From Yoonia vestfoldensis (GTDB lineage: Bacteria; Pseudomonadota; Alphaproteobacteria; Rhodobacterales; Rhodobacteraceae): a stretch of 64,000 nucleotides of DNA. The stretch is from contig NZ_CP021431.1 of assembly GCF_002158905.1 (NCBI RefSeq), positions 3,240,001 to 3,304,000 of the forward strand, read 5' to 3'. The translations under genes were made by a program, and so were the position numbers. Positions 26,601-35,254 of this stretch are shown in pieces (the stretch's first letter is position 1; each line of letters begins with the position of its first letter). Under the pieces are notes generated by a model. That model was not told the DNA's origin. It did no database searches and saw nothing but the letters and a program-made list of their open reading frames with translations.

Positions 26601-27146
26601 ATGTATCCTGTCATCCGCACCCTCAAGGAAATCATCCTCGCCCGGCGCAGCCCTGCGATCGGGCCGATGGACGCGCATGTGTCTTGGCACCGCTGCTGGC
26701 CGCAGGATATCGACGTCTATTTCGAGATGAACAACGGCCGTATCCTGACGATCATGGATCTGGGGCGCACCGGGCTGGGCATCCGCACCGGGCTGGTGGC
26801 GGCATTGCAGCGCAACCGCTGGGGGCTGACGATGGCGGGCGCATCCGTGCGCTATCGCAAAAGGATCAGACCCTTCACACGGTTTCGCATGGTCAGCAAA
26901 TGCATCGGCTGGGATGACAAGTTCATCTATCTGGACCAATCCATCTGGATCGGACAGGATTGCGCGGTGCAGATCCTCTATCGCTCGGCGGCAACGGATA
27001 GAAACGGGATCGTGCGGCCAGACAGGCTGCTGGCCGAAATGGGCATGCGCGATCCACAGCCCCGCCTGCTCGATTGGGTGCAAGGCTGGATCGAGGCCGA
27101 CCGCGCGCGGCCATGGCCCCCTGTCGATCACGGCGCACAACCCTAA
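26601..27146 (+). CDS. Hotdog-fold acyl-CoA thioesterase family protein
   Basis: 181 residues with a 4HBT/THEM6-type hotdog domain: DIDVYFEMNNGRILTIMDLGRTGLG holds the long helix and the family's FEMNNG motif, followed by SVRYRKRIRPFTRFRM and KFIYLDQSIW. Such proteins hydrolyse acyl-CoA thioesters. No transmembrane segment. A palindromic operator lies about 40 bp upstream, hinting at control by an acyl-CoA or amino-acid catabolic regulator. Confidence 0.82.
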   Translation: MYPVIRTLKEIILARRSPAIGPMDAHVSWHRCWPQDIDVYFEMNNGRILTIMDLGRTGLGIRTGLVAALQRNRWGLTMAGASVRYRKRIRPFTRFRMVSKCIGWDDKFIYLDQSIWIGQDCAVQILYRSAATDRNGIVRPDRLLAEMGMRDPQPRLLDWVQGWIEADRARPWPPVDHGAQP

Positions 27147-27211
27147 AGCTTGTCTTGCCAGCGACATGATTTGCAGTGTCTAGTCCCTGAAAAGAGATGC
27201 AGGGACAGGTC

Positions 27212-28600
27212 ATGGTCAGCAAGAAACGGATCTGGGGATGGATGGCCTTTGACTGGGCATCGCAGCCCTTTTACACGCTTGGCCTGACCTTCATCTTCGG
27301 CCCCTATTTCGCGGTGGTCGCGGCGCAATATTATCTGGGCGCAGGACTAGAGGAATCCGCCGCCAACGCCCGCGCGCAATGGATCTGGTCCGCAGGCCAG
27401 ACGGTCGCGGGGCTGCTGATTGCCTTCAGCGCGCCCTTTCTGGGGGCCTTTGCCGACCGGTCCGGGCGCAAGATCCCATGGATCGCCTTTTTCTCGGTCG
27501 TTTACGTCGTAGCGACATGGATGCTTTGGGGGCTGACACCGGATGGATCCGCGCTGATCCTGATCCTGATCCTGTTCTATGTGGGCTTTATCGCCGCTGA
27601 AAGTGCGCTGAACTTTGTCAATGCGATCCTGCCGTCCTTGGGAAATGACCGTGAGGTCGGGCGCATTTCGGGGTCGGGTGCGGCCTTTGGCTATTGGGGC
27701 GGGGTGGTGTCACTATTCCTAATGCTGCTGTTGCTGGCGGAAAACGAACAGGGCGTGACCTTGCTGGGCAATGCGCCGCTGTTCGGGCTGGGCCCTGACC
27801 TGCGCGAAGGCACCCGGTCTGTCGGGCCGTTTATCGCGATCTGGTATGTGATCTTTATCATTCCGTTCTTTCTTTATGTCCGCGACGATCCAGATGCCCT
27901 GCGCCAGCCCACCAATATGCGCGCCGTCACCGGCGAGCTGATGGCGACGCTGCGATCCGTCGTGAAACGCAAAAGCCTGTTCAATTTCCTGCTGGGGTCG
28001 ATGTTCTATCGGGACGCGCTGAATGCGGTCTATGCCTTTGGCGGGGTCTATGCCGCGCTTGTGCTGGAATGGCAGACGATCCAGATCGGCGTCTTTGGCA
28101 TCATCGCGGCCATCGCGGCGGCGATCGTGACATGGCTGGGCGGTTTGGGCGATGCGCGCTATGGCCCGAAACCGGTGATCAAAGCCTGCGTCTGGGTGCT
28201 GATCGGCGTGTCTGTCATCATCGTCGGCATGTCGCGGCAGGCGATCTTTGGCATCCCGCTGCCCGCAGGATCACCGATCCCCGATCTGGTCTTCTATTTC
28301 TGCGGCATCTGCATCGGCGGGGCGGGGGGTGCGCTTTATGCCGCGTCACGGTCAATGATGGTGCGGCACACCCATCCCGATCATCCGGCCGAGGCGTTCG
28401 GCCTGTTCGCCCTGACCGGCAAGGCCACGGCATTCCTCGCGCCCGCGCTGATCACGCTTTTCACGATCCTCACCGGCAGCAACCAATTGGGTTTCCTGCC
28501 GATCATCTTTCTTTTCATGATCGGGCTTTTCTTGCTACGCTATGTCAACAAGAACGGAGATCGTGACGCATGGTCCGCATTGCCGCAGCCATCATCCTGA
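27212..28600 (+). CDS. MFS transporter of the UMF1/Atg22-like type
   Basis: 462 residues and about twelve hydrophobic helices, with the UMF1 start WGWMAFDWASQPFYTLGLTFIFGPYF, the loop AFADRSGRKIPWIAFF (MFS A-motif like) and NAILPSLGNDREVGRISGSGAAFGYWGG. ATG at 27212 follows AGGGACAGG; a start at 27197 would add five residues. Related to yeast Atg22 vacuolar exporters of amino acids; the bacterial cargo is unknown. Its end overlaps the next gene by 31 bp. Confidence 0.88.
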   Translation: MVSKKRIWGWMAFDWASQPFYTLGLTFIFGPYFAVVAAQYYLGAGLEESAANARAQWIWSAGQTVAGLLIAFSAPFLGAFADRSGRKIPWIAFFSVVYVVATWMLWGLTPDGSALILILILFYVGFIAAESALNFVNAILPSLGNDREVGRISGSGAAFGYWGGVVSLFLMLLLLAENEQGVTLLGNAPLFGLGPDLREGTRSVGPFIAIWYVIFIIPFFLYVRDDPDALRQPTNMRAVTGELMATLRSVVKRKSLFNFLLGSMFYRDALNAVYAFGGVYAALVLEWQTIQIGVFGIIAAIAAAIVTWLGGLGDARYGPKPVIKACVWVLIGVSVIIVGMSRQAIFGIPLPAGSPIPDLVFYFCGICIGGAGGALYAASRSMMVRHTHPDHPAEAFGLFALTGKATAFLAPALITLFTILTGSNQLGFLPIIFLFMIGLFLLRYVNKNGDRDAWSALPQPSS

Positions 28601-29466
28601 GCATGGGGCTGGCGGCCTGCCAGCAGGATACACCACGGATCGCGGTGACGCAGAACGCGGGCGACAGCCGCGTGGCCAAGGTGCTGTTCGGCGCAGCCCC
28701 GCGCCCCAGCGCGCAATCACCTGCGGCCTTGGGCGGTTATGCACAAGGCTGTCAGGCCGGCGCCGTCGCCTTGCCAGAAACCGGCCCGACATGGCAGGCG
28801 ATGCGCCTGTCGCGCAACCGCAACTGGGCGCAGCCGGTCACCGTGGATTATGTGCAAGACCTTAGCCGCTTCGCCGCAACCTTGCCGGGGTGGAACGGCC
28901 TTTACGTCGGCGATCTCAGCCAGCCACGTGGCGGACCGATGCTGACGGGCCACGCCAGCCACCAGACCGGGCTGGATGCCGATATCTGGATGCTGCCGGC
29001 GACACGGCTGGATCTTTCGCGCGCCGAACGCGAGGCGATTTCGTCGATCTCGATGCGGCGGGCGAACGGGGCCTATGTCAACAGCGACTGGACCCCGCAG
29101 CACGAGGCGCTGATCCGCGCCGCCGCCTCTGACCCGCGCACGGCACGGATTTTCGTCTTTCCGGGCGCAAAGGTCGCAATGTGCCAGAATGCGACCGGCG
29201 ACCGCAGCTGGCTGAACAAGGTCCGGCCTTGGTACGGGCATCATTATCATTTCCATGTCCGGTTGCACTGCCCCGCCGGGGATCCGACCTGCGTTGACCA
29301 GGCCCCGCCGCCCGTCGGCGACGGCTGTGCCGAGGCCCAGGATTGGGTGAACACCATCCTGAACCCGCCGCCACCTGACCCTGCGGCCCCGCCCGCCATA
29401 CCGCGCAGCGAATTGACCATGGCCAGCCTGCCGGGCCAATGTCTGAGCGTGCTGAATTCCAACTGA
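28570..29466 (+). CDS. mepA: Penicillin-insensitive murein endopeptidase
   Basis: 298 residues with a lipoprotein-like signal (ILSMGLAAC at residues 9-17, LAAC resembling a lipobox). Zinc-metallopeptidase motifs: HASHQTGLDADIWM (HxxxHxxGxDAD) and the C-terminal WYGHHYHFHVRLHCPAGDPTC, both typical of M74 MepA. MepA cleaves D-Ala-mDAP crosslinks of peptidoglycan in the periplasm. A proline-rich C-terminus follows. Overlaps the MFS gene by 31 bp; GGAG about 13 nt upstream. Confidence 0.94.
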   Translation: MVRIAAAIILSMGLAACQQDTPRIAVTQNAGDSRVAKVLFGAAPRPSAQSPAALGGYAQGCQAGAVALPETGPTWQAMRLSRNRNWAQPVTVDYVQDLSRFAATLPGWNGLYVGDLSQPRGGPMLTGHASHQTGLDADIWMLPATRLDLSRAEREAISSISMRRANGAYVNSDWTPQHEALIRAAASDPRTARIFVFPGAKVAMCQNATGDRSWLNKVRPWYGHHYHFHVRLHCPAGDPTCVDQAPPPVGDGCAEAQDWVNTILNPPPPDPAAPPAIPRSELTMASLPGQCLSVLNSN

Positions 29467-29538
29467 GTTTTGTAAAGCGATCTTAACCTTGCGGCGCTAT
29501 CGTCGGGTCATGCGCCATCATCATGAAATGACCTTGCC

Positions 29539-30390
29539 TTGCGCCTGATCACCATGCTCTGCGCCCTGTTTTTCGGGCTTCCCGTCCGGTCAGAACCTGT
29601 CCTGATCGGCAGCTATACCTGGACGCTGGATGATCCGCGCTTTGGCGGCTTTTCCGCGATCGAGCTATCAGATGATGGGGACAGTTTCCTCGCGCTCAGC
29701 GACCGGGCGATGTTTATCACGGGTCAGTTTACCCGCGCTGACGGCCAGATCACCGGGATCACGGCAGGGCCGATCGTGACGATGACAGGCCCCGGCGGGC
29801 GCGCCCTGACCCGCGCGCAAAGCGATAGTGAGGGGCTGGCCATCGGGGCCGATGGCACGATCTATGTCTCTTATGAATGGACCCATGGCATCGGCAGCTT
29901 TGCCGCCATCGACGCACCCGGATCTGACCTGATCACCACACCGGCCTTTGACGGGATGCAGACCAATGCATCGCTAGAAGCTTTGGCCATCGACAGCGAC
30001 GGGGCGCTTTACACCATCCCCGAACGGTCGGGTGCCGCGACGCAGCCTTTCACGGTTTACCGGCTGCGCGATGGCATCTGGGACCAGCCGTTCAGCATCG
30101 CGCGGCGCGGCGCGTTCCTGGTCGCGGGCGCGGATATCGGGCCGGACGGGCGATTATATGTGCTGGAACGGGATTTTCTGGGGATCGGGTTTCGCAGCCG
30201 GGTGCGGCGGTTCGATCTGACCGGCGGCAACGAAGCGGTCCTGCTGGAAACGCGGCTGCGCCAGCACGATAACCTTGAGGGGATCAGCATCTGGCAGGAT
30301 GATCAGGGGCTGCGGATGACCCTGATCTCTGACGACAATTTCCGCGCCTTTCAACGGACCGAGATCGTGGAATACCGGTTGACGGACTGA
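29539..30390 (+). CDS. Esterase-like phytase-domain protein, exported
   Basis: 283 residues. A hydrophobic N-terminus ([19 protein letters not shown]) is a probable signal peptide; the rest is the phytase-like esterase domain (PF13449 type) of beta-propeller repeats: [60 protein letters not shown] and [24 protein letters not shown]. The catalytic chemistry is unproven. The start is uncertain: TTG at 29539 or ATG at 29554; neither has a good ribosome site. Confidence 0.82.
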   Translation: MRLITMLCALFFGLPVRSEPVLIGSYTWTLDDPRFGGFSAIELSDDGDSFLALSDRAMFITGQFTRADGQITGITAGPIVTMTGPGGRALTRAQSDSEGLAIGADGTIYVSYEWTHGIGSFAAIDAPGSDLITTPAFDGMQTNASLEALAIDSDGALYTIPERSGAATQPFTVYRLRDGIWDQPFSIARRGAFLVAGADIGPDGRLYVLERDFLGIGFRSRVRRFDLTGGNEAVLLETRLRQHDNLEGISIWQDDQGLRMTLISDDNFRAFQRTEIVEYRLTD

Positions 30391-30463
30391 CGGGCGGGCG
30401 TTAGGTCGCGCTGTCCCCCTTGGGGGCCAAGTGCCGCACCCTTGTCAAAACGGAAACAATCAA

Positions 30464-31105
30464 ATGACACGTATCCTTCCCGGCGTTATCGCCATGGCCG
30501 CCATCGTCGTGGCCTCTAACATCCTTGTTCAATTCCTGATCCTCGACGGTCTGCTGACTTGGGGGGCATTCACCTATCCGCTGGCCTTTCTGGTCACCGA
30601 TGTGATGAACCGCGTCTATGGCATGCAAGCCGCGCGCAAGGTCGTGTTCGCCGGTCTGGTCGTCGGGATCATCTGTTCGCTGATCGGCAGCCAGATCATG
30701 CTGCAAGGCGACGGCTATGAATTCCCCGCCGTCGCGCTGCGGGTCGCCATCGGGTCGGCCACCGCCTTTGCCGTGGCGCAGATGCTCGACATCGCCGTGT
30801 TCAACCGGCTGCGCGACGGGTCCTGGTGGAAAGCACCGCTGGGCAGCACGCTGGTCGGGTCCACCGTCGACACGGTGATCTTTTTCTCTATCGCCTTTTC
30901 GGCGGCCTTCAACGGGCTGTCAGCCGCGGCGGCGGATGAAATCATCTGGGCACAGGACGCCGTGCCGTTCCTGAACGCCGGCCCGCTGGTGCCGCTTTGG
31001 GTGTCGCTGGCCGTGGCCGATTGGGGGGTCAAACTGACCATCGCCCTGCTGGCCCTGTTACCATTCCGCCTGATTGTTGGGCGAATGCAGCGGGCGCAAA
31101 TTTAA
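30464..31105 (+). CDS. yhhQ: Queuosine-precursor transporter (YhhQ/VUT family)
   Basis: 213 residues and about six transmembrane helices of the vitamin-uptake-like (VUT) family, with NILVQFLILDGLLTWGAFTYPLAFLVTDVMNRVYGMQAARKVV and LGSTLVGSTVDTVIFFSIAFSAAF as family motifs. E. coli YhhQ imports 7-cyano- and 7-aminomethyl-7-deazaguanine (preQ0/preQ1) for queuosine synthesis. Start ATG at 30464 follows CGGAAAC. I see no preQ1 riboswitch in the 73-bp leader. Confidence 0.9.
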   Translation: MTRILPGVIAMAAIVVASNILVQFLILDGLLTWGAFTYPLAFLVTDVMNRVYGMQAARKVVFAGLVVGIICSLIGSQIMLQGDGYEFPAVALRVAIGSATAFAVAQMLDIAVFNRLRDGSWWKAPLGSTLVGSTVDTVIFFSIAFSAAFNGLSAAAADEIIWAQDAVPFLNAGPLVPLWVSLAVADWGVKLTIALLALLPFRLIVGRMQRAQI

Positions 31106-31175
31106 ACGCGACCTGTGGTATATTTTTACTTGAAATATACCAAATCTGTGCGACTCTGTAGAGAGTGAAACATTT

Positions 31176-31302
31176 GAAAGGAGGTGATCCAGTGCATCAT
31201 GAAGTATTGGAAACGTGTGGCGGGACAACTTGGGGGGCGCGCAGCTAAGGCAGCCCTTGGCTGAATTAACCCCAAGGTGGAGATCCTAACCGACTCACCT
31301 CC
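31176..31302 (+). promoter_or_regulatory. Leader with extended Shine-Dalgarno and mirrored anti-Shine-Dalgarno
   Basis: GAAAGGAGGTGATCCAG (31176-31192) is complementary for all 17 bases to the conserved 3' end of 16S rRNA (CTGGATCACCTCCTTTC). TCACCTCC at 31295-31302 pairs with GGAGGTGA at 31180-31187. Inside, CTTGGGG (31229-31235) can pair with CCCCAAG (31270-31276), and CCTTGG (31255-31260) with CCAAGG (31272-31277); the last two compete. This resembles a translation-coupled attenuator. Confidence 0.6.
31192..31248 (+). CDS. 18-codon mini-ORF (leader peptide candidate)
   Basis: GTG start 7 nt after GGAGG, encoding VHHEVLETCGGTTWGARS then TAA. The peptide has two His, one Cys and one Trp, and no known match. 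A second small frame, ATG at 31199 to TGA at 31264 (21 residues, MKYWKRVAGQLGGRAAKAAL...), overlaps it in another phase and is basic, but sits 14 nt from the SD. The mini-ORF lies between yhhQ and arfB and ahead of a terminator. Confidence 0.45.
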   Translation: MHHEVLETCGGTTWGARS

Positions 31303-31312
31303 GACATTCAGG

Positions 31313-31341
31313 AAAGGGCTATCCAGACCGGATAGCCCTTT
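31313..31341 (+). terminator. Strong intrinsic terminator between mini-ORF and arfB
   Basis: 12-bp perfect stem AAAGGGCTATCC / GGATAGCCCTTT with a 5-nt loop, followed by TTC; it closes the leader transcript before arfB. Confidence 0.85.
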
Positions 31342-31347
31342 TTCCAT

Positions 31348-31402
31348 GGTCGAAAGCGCAGCTTTCGACCTCGTGCGGGTCAGCGTTTGGCGCAGCCAAA
31401 TG
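31348..31402. repeat. Two consecutive hairpins with identical GCA loops upstream of arfB
   Basis: GGTCGAAAGC-GCA-GCTTTCGACC (31348-31370) is a perfect 10-bp stem; CGTTTGGC-GCA-GCCAAATG (31384-31402) is an 8-bp stem with one G-T. Both have the same C-GCA-G closing. They sit in the arfB leader, 30 bp before the ATG. Confidence 0.7.
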
Positions 31403-31432
31403 CGGCCACACCACCCAACCAAAGACACCGTC

Positions 31433-31852
31433 ATGACCCTGCGCATCACCGACCAGATCACCATCGCCGATTGGGAGCTGACGGAAAGCTTTGCCCGCGC
31501 CTCCGGTCCCGGCGGGCAGAATGTGAACAAAGTGTCCACCGCCGTGGAATTGCGGTTCGAGGCGGAACGGTCCCCCAACCTGCCCGATCCGGTGAAACGG
31601 CGGCTGCGGCGGCTGGCGGGGCGGCGCTGGACCAGCGAGGGGGCGATTGTGATCTTCGTCCAAGACACCCGCAGCCAGGCCCGCAACCGCGACATCGCGC
31701 GCGAGAGGCTGGCCGAACTGGTCCTCTCCGCCACAATGGTCCCCAAACGCCGCGTCGCCACGAAACCGACCTATGGGTCAGTCAAGCGGCGGCTGAAAGA
31801 GAAGAAGGTGCGCGGGGAAGTGAAGGCGATGCGGGGGAAGGTGGATGAGTGA
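31433..31852 (+). CDS. arfB: ArfB (YaeJ/ICT1) alternative ribosome-rescue peptidyl-tRNA hydrolase
   Basis: 139 residues, the usual size. The catalytic GGQ motif is in ASGPGGQNVNKVSTAVELRF (residues about 24-43), and a basic C-terminal tail (KPTYGSVKRRLKEKKVRGEVKAMRGK) inserts in the empty mRNA channel. ArfB releases nascent chains from ribosomes stalled without a stop codon. ATG at 31433 was chosen because homology begins at ITDQITI; an upstream in-frame extension crosses the terminator. Its leader is notably full of structure (see neighbouring features). Confidence 0.94.
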   Translation: MTLRITDQITIADWELTESFARASGPGGQNVNKVSTAVELRFEAERSPNLPDPVKRRLRRLAGRRWTSEGAIVIFVQDTRSQARNRDIARERLAELVLSATMVPKRRVATKPTYGSVKRRLKEKKVRGEVKAMRGKVDE

Positions 31853-31857
31853 GGGGA

Positions 31858-32229
31858 TTAGCGCATCGACGAGATTTTTTGGTCTTTGATCTCGATGAAA
31901 AGGCGACGCGACTGTTTATGCTCGCAAAACTTCCACTCATGCTCAAGCAGACTCAATGCCTGTTCGACACGATACTTGGCTTGCGTTTGCTTCTTCAGTG
32001 TGAGCTTTAACAGGCTCAATTTTCGATATCGAGTATTTGTGACGCCATACTTTTTAGCCATGACCTTCATGTCACCATCACAGGCAACCAATATCGCGTC
32101 GTTCTCTTGAGCGGTTAATGCTACTAGATCGTCAGGAGATCCCGTCTGCAGCGCCTCTGAAAGGTAGATGACCGCATGGCCGTTATCAGTTAACACGGAG
32201 CCTACACTCCTCGGCACACCTTCATCCAA
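31858..32229 (-). CDS. DUF5615-type PIN-like toxin
   Basis: 123 residues. N-terminal LDEGVPRSVGSVLTDNGHAVIYLSEAL and then LVALTAQENDAILVACDGDMKVMAKKYG follow the PIN-like DUF5615 pattern with its acidic residues (LDE, CDGD). The start is a problem: no ATG is available; TTG at 32229 gives the listed protein, and the frame stays open further upstream (LKRFFSAVF) into the end of the antitoxin gene in the -1 phase. C-terminus is basic (KYRVEQALSLLEHEWKFCEHK). Putative ribonuclease paired with the next gene; base composition is AT-richer than the neighbours. Confidence 0.68.
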   Translation of the reverse strand: MDEGVPRSVGSVLTDNGHAVIYLSEALQTGSPDDLVALTAQENDAILVACDGDMKVMAKKYGVTNTRYRKLSLLKLTLKKQTQAKYRVEQALSLLEHEWKFCEHKQSRRLFIEIKDQKISSMR

Positions 32230-32252
32230 AAAAACCGCACTGAAAAACCTTT

Positions 32253-32909
32253 TTAAGCAGCTATTTCCTCGCGAACAGCAATTACATCAGCGATGGCTAT
32301 CGTCGGGAATTCCGCAATAATTTCTATATCGGAGTAGCCTTCGTCAATAAAATCTCTGATCGTAGAAACTGGCACGCGTGTTCCGCTGATGACTGTTGCA
32401 TTATGAACGACATTTCGCTTCTGCTGAAACGAACCTACAAGCTCCTCAGGCCTTACCCACAGCTCTTTAATCCGATCCCTCATGTCAGCCTTTACGATCC
32501 GAAGAGGAATTTTCAGCACTCGCTGAGAAGACAGGATATCTTCAAGTTGATCTGTCTCTTCGTCGTATACAACTACGCGTTTATCTAGAACGTATAGAAT
32601 AGTGTTGGACCAACGCTGCTCGCCAATTTCTTCAAGCTTCTTCTTGACGCCCTTTAGGTGCTGCAAGGAACACTTATGGTCATTCCTAAGCGTCCTCAGC
32701 ACTTGAAGTTCAACAAGATCTGAAAATGAATATACTCGACTAAGCGCTACACTTCTATTTGCGTGCGCCATCGCCGGTTGAAAGAACCCAATTTTATCCC
32801 AGTGACGAAGCTGATGCTTCGACAGCCCCGTGAGACTTGAGGCTTGCTCATCCGAAAAAGCTTTTATTACATTTTGCATGTCGGACACCAAGTAAGGTTC
32901 ATACGCCAA
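32253..32909 (-). CDS. MerR-HTH plus DUF433 antitoxin
   Basis: 218 residues. N-terminal MerR-type winged helix (FSDEQASSLTGLSKHQLRHWDKIGFFQPAM...SRVYSFSDLVELQVLRTLRN; residues about 18-80), a variable middle, and a C-terminal DUF433 domain (VVHNATVISGTRVPVSTIRDFIDEGYSDIEIIAEFPTI, about 165-210). DUF433 proteins are antitoxins of DUF5615 toxins and autoregulate by DNA binding. TTG at 32909 has AAGG at 6 nt; ATG at 32879 lacks an SD. Directly upstream of the toxin. Confidence 0.75.
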   Translation of the reverse strand: MAYEPYLVSDMQNVIKAFSDEQASSLTGLSKHQLRHWDKIGFFQPAMAHANRSVALSRVYSFSDLVELQVLRTLRNDHKCSLQHLKGVKKKLEEIGEQRWSNTILYVLDKRVVVYDEETDQLEDILSSQRVLKIPLRIVKADMRDRIKELWVRPEELVGSFQQKRNVVHNATVISGTRVPVSTIRDFIDEGYSDIEIIAEFPTIAIADVIAVREEIAA

Positions 32910-32972
32910 CAGGTACCTTAGTTATGATCACGGCATCAATGTGGCAATTTTGACTCAGCGTTACGCCTTTAC

Positions 32973-34265
32973 CTAAACCACAACCTCTACCCTCTCCTGC
33001 TCCCCCACCCCGAACACGCGCTTATAACGTGCGATCTCGTCCGCTGGCCCCATCGCCTTGTTGGGGTTGTCGCTCAGCTTCACCGTCGGTCGCCCATTCG
33101 CCGCGACCGCCTTGCAGACAAGGCTGAACGGCGCTAGCGCATCCCCCGCCACCAAGCCCTTGAAATCATTAGTCAGCATCGTCCCCCAGCCAAAGCTCAC
33201 CCGCACCCGTCCGGCAAACTGCTGGTGCAATTCGCTGATCTTGGCCACGTCCAGCCCGTCGGAAAAGATCACCAGTTTCTGGCGCGGGTCCTCGCCACGC
33301 GACTGCCACCAGGCAATCGCCGTCTCGGCCCCCGCCGCCGGATCGCCGCTGTCAACGCGGATACCCGTCCAGCCCGCCAGCCAATCGGGGGCGCGGTCCA
33401 GAAACCCCTTGGTGCCAAAAGTGTCGGGCAGGATGATCCGCAGATTGCCGTCATGTTCCTCTTGCCAATCGGCCAGCACCGCATAGGGCGCCTGCCGCAG
33501 GGCCGCGTCGCTATCAGCCAGCGCGGCATAGACCATGGGCAGTTCATGGGCATTGGTGCCGATTGCCTCGATCTCGCGCTGCATGGCGATCCGGCAATTG
33601 GAGGTGCCGGTGAAGTTGTTGCCCAGCCCTTCCATCATCGCCTGCACGCACCAATCCTGCCACAGATAGGAATGCCGCCGCCGCGTGCCGAAATCGGCCA
33701 GCCGCAGGTCGGGGATATGGCGCAGGTCCTCGACCTTTTCCCATAGCTTGGTCATGGCGCGGGCATAAAGCACCTGCAATTCGAACCGTCCCAGCGTTTT
33801 GAGCACCGCCCGGCTACGCAATTCCATAATGACCGCCAGCGCGGGGATTTCCCACAGCATGACTTCGGGCCAGGACCCCTCAAACGTCAGTTCATATTGC
33901 CCGTCGATCTTTTCCAGATGATAGGGCGGCAGTTGCAGGTTCTCGAACCAGGTCATGAAGGCGGGGGTGAACATCTGCCGCTTGCCATAGAATGTGTTGC
34001 CCCGCAGCCAGGTGCTTTCACCCCGCGTCAGCCGCAGCGAGCGGATATGATCCAGCTGTTCGCGCAATTCGCCTTCATCCACCAGATCGGCCAGCCGGAT
34101 GGATTTGGTCCGGTTGATCAGGCTGAAGGTGACTTGCGTATCGGGATGATTGCGAAACACCGACTGGCACATCAGCAGCTTGTAGAAATCCGTGTCGATC
34201 AGCGACCGCACGATCGGGTCGATCTTCCACTTGTGGTTCCAGACGCGGGTGGCGATATCGACCAT
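32973..34265 (-). CDS. pncB: Nicotinate phosphoribosyltransferase
   Basis: 430 residues. Family motifs: [41 protein letters not shown] and GIRVDSGDP. It converts nicotinate and PRPP to nicotinate mononucleotide in the NAD salvage (Preiss-Handler) pathway. ATG at 34265 ([17 protein letters not shown]) is preceded by AGGGGAA. Same strand as pncA, with a glycosyltransferase gene between. Confidence 0.96.
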   Translation of the reverse strand: MVDIATRVWNHKWKIDPIVRSLIDTDFYKLLMCQSVFRNHPDTQVTFSLINRTKSIRLADLVDEGELREQLDHIRSLRLTRGESTWLRGNTFYGKRQMFTPAFMTWFENLQLPPYHLEKIDGQYELTFEGSWPEVMLWEIPALAVIMELRSRAVLKTLGRFELQVLYARAMTKLWEKVEDLRHIPDLRLADFGTRRRHSYLWQDWCVQAMMEGLGNNFTGTSNCRIAMQREIEAIGTNAHELPMVYAALADSDAALRQAPYAVLADWQEEHDGNLRIILPDTFGTKGFLDRAPDWLAGWTGIRVDSGDPAAGAETAIAWWQSRGEDPRQKLVIFSDGLDVAKISELHQQFAGRVRVSFGWGTMLTNDFKGLVAGDALAPFSLVCKAVAANGRPTVKLSDNPNKAMGPADEIARYKRVFGVGEQERVEVVV

Positions 34266-34321
34266 GATGTTCCCCTGACGGTTTGGGGTGTTAGACCAAG
34301 GCCTGCGCGCAAGGGCAAGGG

Positions 34322-35254
34322 TTAGCTGCGTGCCAGTTTGCGCGCGACGCGGCGCTGGTGGATGTTCTTGCCGCGCCTCTTCATTTGCCAGAACAGCCAT
34401 GCGCAGACGCGCCAGTCGAGCGGTTTCAGTCCCGCCAAAAGCTCAGGCGGCGTCTCGCTAACGTCGTGGTATGCCGCAAAGCGGAGACAGCGTCGAATCA
34501 ACGCCCAGCGCTCGGGCGACCTCGTACCAAAATACTTCTGGTTGCGCTGGAATGTACGCAAGTGGCATTCCGATTCGATCCGTTTTGCGGCGCCACGGGT
34601 CAGTTGCGGCGCGGTGTTTTCACGGACAGTGTAATTCTGGCTATAGATACAACCGGGCTCCGACTCGAACCATGCTCTGTGCCCGTGGCCATAAAGTCGT
34701 AAGCAATAATCGGAGTCCTCATCTAGCGTCTGATCAGCAAAGATCGGTCCAAGGTCATCAAAAACCTCCCGTCGTATCCAGAATCCTTGGCTGAATGCCG
34801 GCAAGCGCGTGAGGATCGGCACATTGTCCGGTACCATCCCGGTCGCGATATCTGGTGTCTGAATAGGTCGCGCCGTTTCTAACGCCTGTCCGATCCATGC
34901 AATCTCGGCCCGTCGTGCGAAACCCCAATCTGCCACGCTTTCCCGCGCCGCCGCAATCACCCGCGCGGGATAATCAGCGACCATCACATCATCGTCGTCA
35001 AGGAACATCACGATCTCGCCGCACGCGTGCGCGATGCCGTGGTTCCGCGCGCCCGCCGCACCTTTGTCGCCCGTATTTGTAGTTATCCGCAGACGCGGGT
35101 CTGTGATATCGCGCAAGGCTGTCTCGGCGGTATCGGACCTGTCGTCGATCACGATGACTTCGCCATCCTGCGGGCAGGCGGTCAAGGCAGACGCGACCGC
35201 CCGTTGCAGCAATGCAGACCGGTTATAGGTCGGGATAATGATCGACACCATCAT
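34322..35254 (-). CDS. Family 2 glycosyltransferase
   Basis: 310 residues. GT-A fold starts with [21 protein letters not shown], the DxD-type motif is [11 protein letters not shown], and [39 protein letters not shown] are typical GT2 elements with the acceptor-site acid. No membrane helices. First ATG overlaps the pncA stop (TGATG), so it is coupled. Why a glycosyltransferase sits inside the pncA-pncB pair is not clear. Its base composition is a little lower in GC than its neighbours. Confidence 0.85.
   Translation of the reverse strand: MMVSIIIPTYNRSALLQRAVASALTACPQDGEVIVIDDRSDTAETALRDITDPRLRITTNTGDKGAAGARNHGIAHACGEIVMFLDDDDVMVADYPARVIAAARESVADWGFARRAEIAWIGQALETARPIQTPDIATGMVPDNVPILTRLPAFSQGFWIRREVFDDLGPIFADQTLDEDSDYCLRLYGHGHRAWFESEPGCIYSQNYTVRENTAPQLTRGAAKRIESECHLRTFQRNQKYFGTRSPERWALIRRCLRFAAYHDVSETPPELLAGLKPLDWRVCAWLFWQMKRRGKNIHQRRVARKLARS

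Noticed and set aside
26175..27167. Single 330-codon minus-strand gene covering yggT and the region upstream
   Set aside because: The 5' two-thirds lies antisense to the thioesterase gene and has no homology; only the last 95 codons form YggT.
30391..30463. preQ1 riboswitch in front of yhhQ
   Set aside because: I could not align a preQ1 aptamer to the short leader.
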